From Gliomastix tumulicola (taxonomy: Eukaryota > Ascomycota > Sordariomycetes > Hypocreales > Bionectriaceae), in contig BCHX01000008.1 in the NCBI GenBank assembly GCA_001599755.1, positions 1,240,001 through 1,304,000 on the forward strand: a DNA stretch of 64,000 bases, read 5' to 3'. The notes below the pieces were generated by a model. That model was given only the letters and a program-made list of their open reading frames with translations. It made no database searches and was not told the origin of the DNA. Of this stretch, positions 1 to 11,097 are shown piece by piece. A program made the position numbers and the translations under genes. Positions within the stretch are counted from its first letter, which is position 1; the number at the start of each line of letters is the position of its first letter.

Positions 1-1970
1 ACAACACAGTTGATAAACACAGCACCGGCGGTGGCGAAGACTCCAAGCCGCTCGTGCTCGACTCCGTCGTCGTGCAGAGCGAGTCGCTCAAGCGCACGCT
101 CGGCGATGTCTTTGACGGGTACCGCGGCATCACGGCGTCGCTGCGGCGGCTCGTCTTCCGGGCTCCCTTCCACCCGTTCCACTACCGCTGGCAGCGCTTC
201 GGGCGCATCCTCGAGAGGCAGAAGGTCGAGGATCCCGTCGCCGCGGGGTACTCGCAGATCCTGTACGACCTGCTCCGGTCCGAGCTCGACTACGCCATGG
301 CCGAGATCAAGGACATGACGGACCACGGCGTCATCACGTACGCGAAGCTCTGGGCGCTGTTCGAGCCTGGGGAGCACGTCGTCGCCGCGAGGGATGAGCA
401 GCGCCAGGTGTTCGTCGTCGAGGGCAGCGAGTACGACAGCAGGAACAAGGAGCCCTGTCTTGTCGTCAAGGCGAGGAAGATCGACTGGAATGGCGAGAAG
501 CTCGGGTATGTGACCAAGGAGCTCAAGATCAACAGATTCGCTGGCACACGCAGCATTTCCGAGCTCTGGGTCTGTCCCCTGGCCCTGCACCCTGAGCGCG
601 AGGCCATCAAGACGAGGGCTATCGAGAGGGGCAACAAGTTCCGCGAGCTCTGTGGCGTCTATCATAAGTCATACAGCGGGAATGTCAAATACAAGGCGCG
701 CTCAAACCTCGCCATCAGAAAGGTATGCCATTGGAACCTCTGTTTTACCCCCCCCTTCAAAACTAATACTTCCTCCCCCAATAGGTTGACGGACGAATGA
801 TGGTCGACGCTGCCGCGTACCTGCGAGAGAACACAAGTGAGAAGCTTGACCTGATCCCTCTTGACGTTGGATCCATGATGCCCGAGCTTGAGATCGGGGA
901 CGACAATCATGAGCAGAAGAAGTTGGGCACTCAGCAGAAGACCGACAGCCTTGATGGTGCTGCTGATGGCGGTGACCAAGACAGAGTCGGTGAGTCGCAG
1001 ACCATCATCTTACCGTTCTCATCATCAGACAGATTACTTACTCACCCACCTCACGGTATAGGTGCCAACCTGACCGACCAAGAGCTAATGCTCTGTAACG
1101 GCGTCGTCCGCGGCTACTCCCTCAAGCTGAACCGCTGGGCCAAGTTCCAAGTCGACAACATCCGCGAAGTCTCGTGGAACGAAATCGCCTTCTCCGGCCT
1201 AATGCTCCCGGGCGGCTACAAGGAACTGCTCCTCTCCTTTGTCGAGGAACCCAACCAACTCGGCTTCGACGACATCATCGAGGGCAAGGGTCTGGGGACC
1301 ATTGTCCTGCTGGCCGGAAACCCGGGCACAGGGAAGACGCTGACGGCCGAGGCGGTCGCAGACCACGTTCGTCGTCCGCTGTACTCTCTCAATGTCGGGG
1401 AGCTCGGGCAGAGGGCGAGCTCTGTGGAGAACAAGCTGCAGTCTGTGCTTGAGCTGACCGAGAAGTGGAATGCGATTCTTCTGTTTGACGAGTGTGACGT
1501 GTTCATGCAGAAGAGGACGACGGAGAACTTGAAGCACAACGAGATTGTTGCGGTGGCTCTGCGGTAAGTCTCTACTTTGTTCAACTCACACTTGGGTGCA
1601 AGATGTACTAACGTATCTCGACAGAATCCTCGAGTACTACCGTGGCATCCTCTTCATGACCTCGAACCGCTCCCAGATGATCGACCGCGCCTTCGAGAGC
1701 CGCATCCATCTCACGCTACGCTACCCAGACCTAGACCCTTCATCCCGGGAGCAAATCTGGCGACAGCTGTCAGCACGCGCTGGCACACACACGACTCTCA
1801 CAGAGGCAGATTTTGAGCGTCTCAAGGAGCTGCCTCTCAACGGTCGGAAGATCAAGAACGCGGTCAAGAACGCGACGATGCTTGCTGCTAGGCAGGGGAA
1901 TGCAGTTGGGATTGACCAGATCAGGACTGTTCTGGCGGCGACGCAGTCGGTTGATGTTTCTAGAATCTAA
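1..1970 (+). CDS. AAA-family ATPase with N-terminal DUF7025-like region, 5' end missing
   Basis: The reading frame is open to the window edge, so the N-terminus lies outside. Exons are about 3-722, 785-989, 1062-1563 and 1625-1970, joined by GT-AG introns of 62, 72 and 61 nt; all junctions keep frame, giving about 590 visible residues. The first half (LYDLLRSELDYAM, ITYAKLWALFEPGEHV) resembles the DUF7025 region found upstream of AAA modules in many fungal proteins. The AAA core has a Walker A motif GNPGTGKT near 1318-1341, a Walker B motif ILLFDECD near 1477-1500, and a sensor-like segment ILFMTSNR after the last intron. The C-terminal part (LPLNGRKIKNAVKNA) is the helical lid typical of this group. 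It probably uses ATP hydrolysis to remodel a protein substrate; the substrate cannot be read from sequence. Intron 2 is a multiple of three, so reading through it would also stay in frame. Confidence 0.9.
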
Positions 1971-2490
1971 TGCTTACTGTGACAAGACGAGCCTCCAAGG
2001 GGTGAGCTTGCTAGTTCTGCCTACCAGATTCTACCTAGTTTTGACGGTTGGAACCGTCTCCTCGGCCGATCCACACACACACGCCGCCTGCAGCACTCGG
2101 AATTACACTTAAATACGAGGGTATCAATTGAATTGAGTGCACCCTCCCACTTCCAGCTAGATAGCTTCCCTATGCCTCCTTTATCCCGACTGCCAACAGC
2201 ACCTCCGAAATCGGCAATTCGAATATGCAGAGTGAGTTCCCTCTTCGTATTGCCGTCAGGGTCACCAGCCGATCGCGCAGTTTATTCCTCTTCGTGATCC
2301 GGGACCGGCTGCATTGTTACGTCTCATTTATTAACAGGTCATGTGACATCAAAGTCAAAAGGGTAGAGAGGACCGCATCTCATGCAGCACTGGATTTCAA
2401 CTCCGCATCTTCTTCAGGTTACCTACCCTTTGGCGTCCGGCTTTCTGCACTCAAGCCCTCCCAATACACACCCAAAGAGCAGTGCCCATC

Positions 2491-3512
2491 ATGGCTCCCG
2501 TGTACAAGGTCGCAGTGTGTCAGTTTGATCCCAAAGTCAGTTGATGCTCCTCACTTCTCGGTCCCCAGCCGAACGTCCATCCGTCCTTCTCCTTCTTCGC
2601 AGCGGTGATATATACTGACACCTAGCCCGGAAGGTGATGGACGCAGAGGCAAACTTCCAGACGGCCAAGAGACAAATCACCGACGCAGCCGGAGCGGGAG
2701 CGGACCTCGCCGTCCTGCCCGAGTTCCACCTCACATCGTGGACGCCCAAGCGAGAGGGCTTCTTCGCCGCCTGCTTCGCCTCCTCCGTCTACCTCGCCAA
2801 GTACCAAGACCTAGCCCGTGAGTTACGTATCAACGTCGTCCCAGGCACCATCTGCGAGCCGTACACCGCGGAGGGACAGCTCGCCAGCGAGGCAGACATC
2901 AAGGCCGAGGGGTCGTCGACCATCGAGTGGCGCAACATGGCCTACTTCATCAACGCCGGCACCGGCGACATCTCGGGCGCCTACCAGAAGAAGAACCTCT
3001 GGCACTCGGAGCGCGGCCACCTCGCCTCGTCCACGCACGAGCCGCACGCCGCCTTCGACACGCCCTTCCTCCACGCCGACGGCGTCACGCCCGTGCGCGC
3101 GGGCCTCCTCATCTGCTGGGACCTGACTTTCCCCGAGGCCTTCCGCGCCCTCATCGCCGACGGCGCCGACCTGATCATCATCCCGTCCTGGTGGTACCCG
3201 CTCGACCGGAACAGCGACAACGAGCGTGAGAGGGAGGGCGCGCGGCTCAACAAGGACGCGGAGCGGGTGTTTGTCGAGACGGCGACGATCCTGCGTGCGT
3301 TTGAGGGGAACGTGGCGGTCGTGTTCAGCAATGCGGGGGGCTCGAGCGGCGTGACGATGCCGGTGCTGGGGGAGATTGTGAGGTGCGGGACCGGGGAGGA
3401 GATGAAGGTTGCTGAGATTGATCTCGATGTGTTGAGGGTCGCTGAGGGCATGTATAAGATCCGCGAGGATCTGGCTTCCGTGGGCTGGCACTATGGCTAC
3501 GAGAAGAAGTGA
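2491..3512 (+). CDS. carbon-nitrogen hydrolase (nitrilase superfamily)
   Basis: A 15-codon first exon (2491-2535, start MAPVYKVAVCQFDPK) is joined to a long second exon (2634-3512) across a 98-nt intron, phase 0; the product is 307 residues. The first exon gives the beta strand that opens nitrilase domains, which supports this ATG over the in-frame GTG and ATG at the start of exon 2. The catalytic triad is visible in order: Glu in LPEFHLTSW, Lys in AYQKKNLWHSER and Cys in LLICWDLTFPEAFR. The family hydrolyses non-peptide C-N bonds (amides, nitriles, carbamoyl amino acids); the substrate here is unknown. There is no signal peptide, so it is probably cytosolic. The length matches single-domain family members. 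Confidence 0.9.
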
Positions 3513-3755
3513 TGCCATTTTGTTGATTCTGGAGTTCACTTTCCTAGACTAGGTATGAAGGAGTGTGCTTGATTCATTCACGCAGCGAAAGATGTCTTGA
3601 GAACCGATTAACTGAATATTATGACTTGATGTGACTTATCATAGACCAAAAGTAAAGAGATTCAGCCGTCGTAGCGTGTGATATAGCACCCTTCTACCAC
3701 CTCGAGCATGGTCAAGACCGTGTTCCTCCCCATCCCGTTCCCCAAGTCTTGGAGG

Positions 3756-3821
3756 CATCACCATCATCGCCATCGCCATCGCCAGTATCACCATCACCAT
3801 CACCATCACCACCATCACCGC
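3756..3821. repeat. CATCAC/CATCGC short tandem repeat
   Basis: Imperfect tandem CATCAC, CATCGC and CACCAT units downstream of the hydrolase gene. No credible gene covers it. Confidence 0.85.
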
Positions 3822-4086
3822 CAACCCCAGCTGCCAGGCCTTCTTTCAGAGTCGTAAAGTACTAACACAGCAGGCCTGACAATCAGGGTCTTGCTGTCCT
3901 TGGGCTCAACACAACGAATGACCGCCTTCAAGTACCCCCTGAAACATGTCGTTCTGATCAAAAATTCCCTGCCCAGACCTCCAGTTCTCGTTCAGTTTAG
4001 GGGATATCACCCATCGCCTTCCTTGATTGACAACCATAAATCCAGCCGCCCCCGACTCAGCCGGATAATCAGACGAGCAGGGCCAG

Positions 4087-5130
4087 CCACCACCATGTGG
4101 TTGGTCTTCCAATGTACCACCACAATGTGGTTGCCTTCCAATGCTGAAGCGCAAGATCCGCGTCTTCTTCGAGGGCCCCAAGACCACCGTGAAGCATCGC
4201 CCCGCATACAGCAAGAAATTCACCTCGAGAAATGGCCTCCATGCACATTGCGGACACAAGTCCTGCCGCACCTACATCCAGACCGTCTTCGAGAACGTCA
4301 TGTGCATCGAGCGTGCCTTCCCTGACAGTCCTTCGCCAGCCGACAGAAGATCCCCGAACGAGCCAGCCAACAGGACCACAAAGGAGGAGTAGCTGAGCGC
4401 GAGCTGCACAGCCATCTTCTTGCTGAAGACATTGGTGACCTTCTTATGGGCAGCGGGAGCCCGCGGAAGCACTTCCGTGAACACCGCAACGTGAGAACAT
4501 ATTCCGTCTGCAGTGAAACAGCAGTTCCCCTCCCATCATTATCGAGTTGCAAAACTCCCAACTCCCAGTATTTGAGTTCAGTTCAGTCCAACCCAGCCCA
4601 GCCCTGACATAGATGAGGCGAGCAGGGCCACCGCCACAGTGTGGTTGCCCTTCCAATGCGGGACCACAATGTAACCACAATGTAGTTCATGCTGTTGCTG
4701 GCTGAGCGTTTGAGTCCCCAAGGCGGCCGGCAGCTCTGGGAAAAAAGACAAGGTGAGCATGATCAGGCGACTGCCGCCAACATCCCCCAGGATTTCTGAG
4801 GAGTCTCGAAAGTAGCTGTGCGGCGGCTATTCAGATGAGGACCCGGTTCCCGAGCCAGCTCCTCAGTCTGTTTCCAGCCTCAGACTCAGTACCTTAACCG
4901 CCGCCGCAGCCGCTCGAGGAAGCGCTGGCAGAGTCTCACCACCACCACCACAGTGTGGTTGCCCTTCCAATGCGAGACCACGTCGTTGTATCTGTTGCTG
5001 GGAGGAAGCAACTCCCTCTTCCCCGAGGCCGCCACCAGCTCTGAAATAGATGAGATGAGCCGGCGGCAGCCCACCACACCCATGGTTGGCCTTCCAATGC
5101 GCCAACCACGGTGTGGTTGCCCTTCCGATG
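4087..5130. repeat. six dispersed copies of a near-palindromic motif
   Basis: A motif of the form CCACNNTGTGGTTG followed by CCTTCCAATG occurs at about 4090-4114, 4117-4143, 4634-4660, 4948-4974, 5074-5099 and 5106-5130, all on the same strand; half-copies lie at 4664-4685. The first 11 bases are nearly self-complementary. Flanking sequence is partly shared too (GAGCAGGGCCA before copies 1 and 3; ATAGATGAG before copies 3 and 5), so the original unit was longer than the motif. It matches no element I know. Confidence 0.7.
4141..4392 (+). CDS. possible small gene or gene fragment, unrecognised
   Basis: An 83-codon frame starts with ATG inside repeat copy 2. Its first 60 or so codons end mostly in C or G, as in the real genes of this window. 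The product is basic at the start (MLKRKIRVFFEGPK) and has four scattered cysteines, but no signal peptide and no family I recognise. The bias fades after about 4320, so the 3' part may not be coding. A degraded fragment of a larger gene is as likely as a functional small gene. Confidence 0.25.
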   Translation: MLKRKIRVFFEGPKTTVKHRPAYSKKFTSRNGLHAHCGHKSCRTYIQTVFENVMCIERAFPDSPSPADRRSPNEPANRTTKEE

Positions 5131-5139
5131 TTGTAATAC

Positions 5140-6045
5140 CAAGGACACGATGGATGGAAACATGTGTAATCACAGCCGAAACAGTGAATAACCAGTTTCA
5201 GTTGGATTCTCAGCGCCCCCGCGCTTGCTAGAGAGTAGAGACTCTCCCTCCTCACTGGGCCTCATCACTACCAACCTCCGCCGACTCTTAATCCTGGCCC
5301 TCGGTTGCAATATCGCCCTCCCGCTGGCTCTTGGCGCGATGAGCTCAAAATTCAGAAACGCCAAATAACCTGACCTTGTTTCCCGTACCTCCCAGTACCG
5401 TGCAATAGCGGCAGAGGGTAGTGAATTGCTGGGGGGCCAGACGGACTGACGGTTGGTTGGATGCGTGAATGCCGTCGGGGGGTGGTGCGCCTCTGTTATT
5501 CTGCATGATGGCCATCCAGAGGCCGCAGGCCATGGTTCTGCTCTTCGCAGAGCAGAGAGATCATCTGTCGTGTGAATGCCTATGCTGCTTTGGCTTGCGG
5601 AGACCGGTCGTGCGGCAGAGAGCCAGTAGACTGATGAGTACTACTGGGCTCGATGAGGTAGTAACACTCCGCAATTTTCTCAGTTCGCTTCGCCGTCGTT
5701 GTTCTTCTTGTTTCGACCTTGGATACCGAAGCCAAGCCGGATTTCATATCTTGTCGATTGTGAAGGGGCTGGCTGATAGGAGGAGTGGTCAAAGGGCAAG
5801 CAGGAGACCCCGACCGCCGGAGAGCGAAGCGGCGCTTGAATGACAGACGAGGACAGGCCCCTGCCTAGTTAGACGTTGTTTGTGCTGTTGGCAGAAGCCT
5901 GCGGAGGCGATGGACTCCAGACTTCCAAGTCTGGTGCAATGTCTCTGGGGAGAAGCCGCAGACACTTGGAGAGAGAGGCCCGAGACGTCGAGCTGAGAGA
6001 GGGATCTTGCTAGAGATAAGAAAGTCTTAATATGCAGTGGGCGTT

Positions 6046-6084
<39 letters not shown>

Positions 6085-6550
6085 TTTCGACAACAGCCCT
6101 CCGTTGAAGACTGAGACTCGAAGCGTTTTGGTGTCCAAGAAATGATGGATCAATGTCGGAGCAGGACTTGAGGTGCACCTCGCAGTGGCTGATGTTTTAA
6201 AAGGTGCTGGGAAAGGTTGCAGGCTTGAAGCATTCTCGCGATCGTTGTTTTCGATTGTGTGGTGGCTTTTCTCTGTTGAGCGTCCCGATCCAACTCTGAT
6301 ATCAGGCCTTGTAGGTAATGATCGAAAATGTCGACAAGATGAAAGCGGGAGGAGATATATCGCGGCCACGGATGTATCAAGCTAACAATCTAAGACCTAA
6401 GTTGAGAGAACTCTGGTCAGTCTTGCAGAGCTTTACACAACATGTCGGAGATACACAAACCTCAACGTAAGGAGAACCCCGGCGTTTAAGTTGAGCAGAA
6501 GAGATCGGATGCGGACCACATCTCCTGCTCGGCGAGTTCGGGCAAAGAGT
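5140..6550. other. intergenic stretch without a supported gene
   Basis: Short frames on both strands show no domain, no coding-type third-position bias and no signal peptide followed by a sensible protein. A CT microsatellite lies at 6048-6081. Nothing else stands out. Confidence 0.6.
6048..6081. repeat. (CT)n microsatellite
   Basis: About 17 uninterrupted CT units between GGCGTTGG and TTCTTTTCG. Confidence 0.95.
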
Positions 6551-6552
6551 GG

Positions 6553-6900
6553 GTGACGAAGTTGTCGGAATACCAGATGTATGATCTGATACAATGCGGC
6601 GAGTTGAAAGACTGTTTGTATCCTGGAGACAGCATGAGGCACTACTCGTATCTCGAGTTAGATAAGTCGGCCAGCAGTCAGGAAGATGGTTACTCACAAA
6701 GACGACCAGCAATCAAAAAGAGAGATTCTTCGTCTCTTTCGCTTCGCTCCGCGGGAAGCTCCGATCCGATATTGTCCTCTCTCCAAGCAGATGACTTGCG
6801 CCGTAGATTCAAGCTGACGGCCAGCGTTGGGGAGGCGATGCCTATGATGAAAGCGTTCCTCAACTCAAATGGAAGCGCTGGAAGTAATGACGGGAGGTGA
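6553..6900 (+). CDS. hypothetical ORF, weak support
   Basis: A 115-codon frame beginning at a TTG/ATG-poor start and ending in TGA at 6900. Composition is polar and serine-rich (RDSSSLSLRSAGSSD). Codon choice is not clearly biased and no family is recognised. It could be the 3' exon of a gene whose upstream exons I cannot see, or chance. The following 6901-7957 holds nothing I can call. Confidence 0.15.
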   Translation: MTKLSEYQMYDLIQCGELKDCLYPGDSMRHYSYLELDKSASSQEDGYSQRRPAIKKRDSSSLSLRSAGSSDPILSSLQADDLRRRFKLTASVGEAMPMMKAFLNSNGSAGSNDGR

Positions 6901-7957
6901 GCTTTGACAATTGGAAAAAAGGCCGTCGACGAAGGGCCCGACCAAAGAAAAATGGACGCGCAAGGCGGCGCCAGGACCTATAGCAAGAAAGGCGAAGACT
7001 GAGAGCCGGCGGCGAGGCTTAGGCTCTCCGATCGACTAAAACGCGCTGCATCGGCATCAGCAGCGTGGTATGAAGCAAGTCGCGTGTTGAAATGACTAGT
7101 CGCTGCTGTGGGCAGGTTGCATAGGCAAGCGATCATCTGTGACTCGAGTCAGCACAACGGCACGATCCGCAGAGGGCAAAGCACTTGAATAAATCCGCTA
7201 ATAAAACGTACCAGAAAGAACAAGGAGCGATATTGAGCGTAGAAATACACACACAAGCCATCACAAGAGCCTCATGGCGACGTTGCGTGTTGAAGCAGAG
7301 GTTGTGAGGAGGGAAAGGCAGCATGCGGGGGAGGGAAGGAGGCAGAGGTGTGAAGGTGAAGAGAGAAGAAGAGGAGTGGGGTCAGAGACCGCAGGTGGGC
7401 TGCTATTTGTAGGAGAGAGAAGCGGTCAGTGTGGAATTTCAGAGAAGCACTGATTGTGCGATAAGAGAACTGCCTCCTAAGGTAGTAAGTAGCCTCTAGG
7501 GCACCTACAGGCACCTAGAACAGGCGACTCCTCAGCGATTTGACCACACTGTTGATACATAAGAACAAAATGCGAGAGCAGATCCCGTGCAATCATTGTA
7601 ATGCTTCTCAAAACCGCGTCTATGTTGCCTTGGCAATGTTACGTTACCTTCGTCGACGCGCGACGATGAATTTGCCCAATGGGCTTCATTTCTCACTCAC
7701 CACCAGAGCTGGTGTAACAGTGTTCCAAGCTCACTTTCCATTGCGCTACAGCTACAGATCCTCAAATAATATCGCTTTTCTGACTGATAAAAAGGCAAAA
7801 CGCTGCACAAGGCGACGACCAAGATCAATATCCCAATCCTCCATGTGACGAAGCGCATCACGCTTTCACCATACCAAACCCTCTTTATCTTGGTGGCAGT
7901 CCTTCCTCCATCCTCCCTCTCGGTCTCCCAGTATACTCAAACCGGCCTCTCGTCTCG

Positions 7958-9670
7958 TCAGGCGGAGCAGCTTATGCCCATGGCTGTGTCGACCGCCTGA
8001 AGCATCTCATCATACAGTCGTTCTGGAGGCCCCTGCGACCTCGTATCAAACAGTGCCCTCAGCGATGTATTCGGGAAAAACAGAGCCTTCCTCCAGGCCC
8101 AAGCGATGCTGGCATATCTCCGGAACTCGGGCTGGAACTGTTGGACAATGTTGTCAAAGGTACCTCGCGAGGCCATGCTCGTGGCCTTCTTACGTGCGCC
8201 GCCATCACGCTCGTCTTCCCAAGAGCAGATGAGTTTGTCCGTGATCTCCCTCCTCCTCTTCCTGCCGAGGGTGGCGCGCCAGAGAAAGACGTAGAAGAAG
8301 GACTCGAGGTCGTGGCGGTATGTGTGAGTGTGGCCTCTGAGCAGACCGATGGCGAGATACCTGGGCGTGCCGACAGCATGGCCCTGCCGGGGCACGTTCC
8401 TGATCTCGATGGCGTGGTCGAAGTCTATGAGGGCACCGTGTCGCTTCTCGCCAGAGAAAGGATCGGTATGATTACTGATGATGATGTTGCCGCAGGAGAT
8501 GTCCCGGTGGAGAATGCCGGCTGCAAAGTACAGCATCCGGTGCGCCCTGATGGCGTCCCGGATAGCCAGTACGACTTCGTCCTCGTAGAGGTACTTGTCG
8601 AGCGGCCGGCCCAGAGGGCCGAGCACCATGACCTGCAGCTGGAGGTGCGTCGTCTGGCCTCTTGGCTTCTGGGTCGCGTCCCACCTGCGCGGAGCGGACA
8701 TGATACGCAGGCCTGAGTGAAGCTGCTCCATGCTCGCCTGCGTATCTCGCAGGTACAAGTTGGTCACGCCCTCCACCTTGTTCTGCGCTGCTCGTTGCAT
8801 CAGGTACTCCTCGTGTCTCTTCGCCATCGACCTCCACTTCATCTTGACTACGCCGTACTCTCCGTCCTCATGGGAGCCCACCACGACCGGGTAGCACAGA
8901 GGCGTCTTCGTGTCGACAATGGTGTTTGGCTGCTTAAGGGGGGATCCGATGATCTGCACGTGCTGGGTGTCTTCGCTCTTTCCGAACAACACATATTCAC
9001 GCTGCAGGCCTCGCACGAAACACGTGTTGAGGCCGAGCTGCTGGCTGTTCATCGTGAGGTACCGATCAATCATGACCTCTGCTTTCGGGTCATTGACCCC
9101 GAACGGCTCGCAGGAGTAGGCCCCCGTGCGGTCAAACAGCCAGGGCTCGACCTCGGCCCCGAAGACGTGGAAGCAGTGGAGGAAGATCCGGGTCGGCTGG
9201 TGTTTGAAGATCTCCCGAGCGAACCTGAACAGGTCCTCGAAGCCGGTGCGCCGCTCGACGGAGCGCTCGATGAAGTGCTCGCTCTTGCCGGTCCAGGGCG
9301 TCTTCGGAATCTGAAAGTACCCGATGCCCTGCATCTTCTGCCAGTCGCTCAAGCCGTGAGCCTCACTCGGTCTCTCCTTCTGCTGGAGGACGATCACATT
9401 GTCCCATCGTAAGGGATTGAACGTGTTGCAGCCATCCTCGCGACTCAAGAAGGGGCTCTTCAGCGACTCGAGATCGAGCATAGTCTCGGGACTTTTTTCT
9501 TTCCCTTGGCGGTTGGTTCCTGCGGTGATGGGCGTCGCGTGTCTCGGTAGTGAACCCTGGCTGGGAACATCGAAGAACTTCGAAAAGAAGCCATGAACTG
9601 GTCCGAAAGCGTTGAGAAGGATGTCGTCCAGACCATTCGGGCGGTATTGTGTCCTCTGTTGATAGGCCAT
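7958..9670 (-). CDS. FunK1-type fungal protein kinase
   Basis: A single-exon gene of 570 residues. The C-terminal half carries the kinase signature of the FunK1 family: a catalytic loop HRDISCGNIII at about residues 388-398, the metal-binding motif as DFD at 416-418 (ALIDFDHAI), and the family-typical YRHDLESFFYVFLW near 451-464. A candidate ATP-site lysine lies in YGVVKMKW. The N-terminal 200 residues contain the usual FunK1 upstream region (FEDLFRFAREIFKHQPTRIFL). FunK1 kinases are expanded in multicellular fungi; their substrates are mostly unknown. All key residues appear present, so the kinase may be active. DFD instead of DFG is normal for this family. No intron is needed. Confidence 0.92.
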   Translation of the reverse strand: MAYQQRTQYRPNGLDDILLNAFGPVHGFFSKFFDVPSQGSLPRHATPITAGTNRQGKEKSPETMLDLESLKSPFLSREDGCNTFNPLRWDNVIVLQQKERPSEAHGLSDWQKMQGIGYFQIPKTPWTGKSEHFIERSVERRTGFEDLFRFAREIFKHQPTRIFLHCFHVFGAEVEPWLFDRTGAYSCEPFGVNDPKAEVMIDRYLTMNSQQLGLNTCFVRGLQREYVLFGKSEDTQHVQIIGSPLKQPNTIVDTKTPLCYPVVVGSHEDGEYGVVKMKWRSMAKRHEEYLMQRAAQNKVEGVTNLYLRDTQASMEQLHSGLRIMSAPRRWDATQKPRGQTTHLQLQVMVLGPLGRPLDKYLYEDEVVLAIRDAIRAHRMLYFAAGILHRDISCGNIIISNHTDPFSGEKRHGALIDFDHAIEIRNVPRQGHAVGTPRYLAIGLLRGHTHTYRHDLESFFYVFLWRATLGRKRRREITDKLICSWEDERDGGARKKATSMASRGTFDNIVQQFQPEFRRYASIAWAWRKALFFPNTSLRALFDTRSQGPPERLYDEMLQAVDTAMGISCSA

Positions 9671-10333
9671 GATGATCTCGAGGGGTAGGTAGGAGCTGCG
9701 CTTGTCGAGGAGGTGACGTGTTGATCGCTTTGCGCTCCTTCAGCTGCGTTCAAATTCATCGCGGTTAGCAGCAATGCCACTTTCGCCCGGCACAGCGAGA
9801 TCGCATACGCATACCAAGTCAATATAGATAGAAATATTATACGATATGTGCCGTGAAATATGAACAAACAGGGGTGGGCGTTGGAATCTAGGTGTGCGCG
9901 CGCGGAAGCGTAGCGATGACTTGTTCTCGAGGTCTCATCAGCCTCTGAAATTAACGAGTTGGCGAGAACAAAACAAAGCCAATCCCTTTGCAAAGCTGGG
10001 AGGGAAAGAGCAGTGCAAAGGTGTGCCTGCCGGTGTGTGAAAGTTCGGGATGATGTTGCCCGTTTGCTTTGAGGGAAGTCCAGAGGGTTCCTAGGCGGAG
10101 AGGTTTTATTTTGGGGAGCACGACAAACGACCCTTACAAACGCCAGACACCTCGCAAGCAAACGACGAACGACGACCAAAACGAAAAAAGAAAAGTGAAA
10201 AAAAAGGAAAAGTTGCAAACAAGGTATATTCTTCTAAACATTAAACATCTAATTAATGGCCCGCGAACTCCTCTCTACAGGCTAAACAAAAGTAAAAGAA
10301 ACACACAGGCTGCCACAAAACGCTGGCAGGAAA

Positions 10334-11097
10334 TCAAAGGAAGAGCGTGAAGGCCGCGCCGAGAACGACCAGAGCCACGCTGGGACCGACAGAGAATCCA
10401 GCGCCATCCTGGTTGTTGCTGTTGCCGTTGCTACCGCCGTTGTTACCGCCGTTGTTGTTGTTGCTGTTACTGTTGCTATTACTGTCGCTGTTGCTGTTGC
10501 TGTTGCTATTGCTGTTGTCGTTCGAGGAGCTATCGCTGGAAGACGAGTTGTTATTATCGCTGCCGCCACTGAGATCGCAAGTCGTGGAGGACAGGCAGGT
10601 CGTGCCCTCGTAGCAGAACGACCCGAGCGACGTGGAGCAGCACTCGGCACCCTTCGGCATGCAGGCTGGTCACCCAACAAGTCAGCACAAGCACCACTCT
10701 GATCTTCCCGAGGGAGGGTGGAAGGGAAGGAAGGGAAGGGAGGGAAGGAAAGCAATAGACACTTACCGGAGCCACACAGGGTCTCGTCAGAGGCGCAGTT
10801 GCCGTCGGTGCTGACGTCGGTGTTGCAGGTCAGGCCGTCGGCGCAGCAGGTGTCCCGCGTGGTGCACGTCGTGCCCGCCTCGCAGTAGATGCCGATGGTG
10901 ATGTCGCAGCACATGGCGTCGAGGGGGATGCAGCCGTCGGCGCACTCCTGGCCGTCGCAGGACGTCTGGCGGGGGCTGAGGTCGGATCGGAGCTGCTTGG
11001 CGGGCGAGAACTGAGGAGGGAAGGCGGGTGCCAGGGCGGCGCTGCTGGCCGCGAGGGCGCCGGCCTGGAAGAGGAGGACAGAGGCGAGGAGCTGCAT
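10334..11097 (-). CDS. GPI-anchored cysteine-rich cell-surface protein
   Basis: Exon 1 is 11097-10767 and exon 2 is 10665-10334, separated by a 101-nt intron with a GTAAGT donor; the product is 220 residues. It starts with a signal peptide (MQLLASVLLFQAGALAAS) and holds about 18 cysteines before residue 130. The cysteine region looks like an internal duplication: GCIPLDAMCC...YCEAGTTC is echoed by ACMPKGAECC...FCYEGTTC. A long Ser/Asn/Gly-rich stalk follows, encoded by GTT/GCT-type microsatellite on the plus strand. The end is a hydrophobic tail (VALVVLGAAFTLFL) expected of a GPI-attachment signal. It is probably a wall or membrane-surface protein; no enzyme motif is visible. The intron contains a G/A-rich tract. 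Confidence 0.85.

Noticed and set aside
9460..10218. 252-codon minus-strand ORF overlapping the 5' end of the FunK1 gene
   Set aside because: Its 3' part is an out-of-frame reading of the kinase gene and its 5' part is low-complexity upstream DNA.
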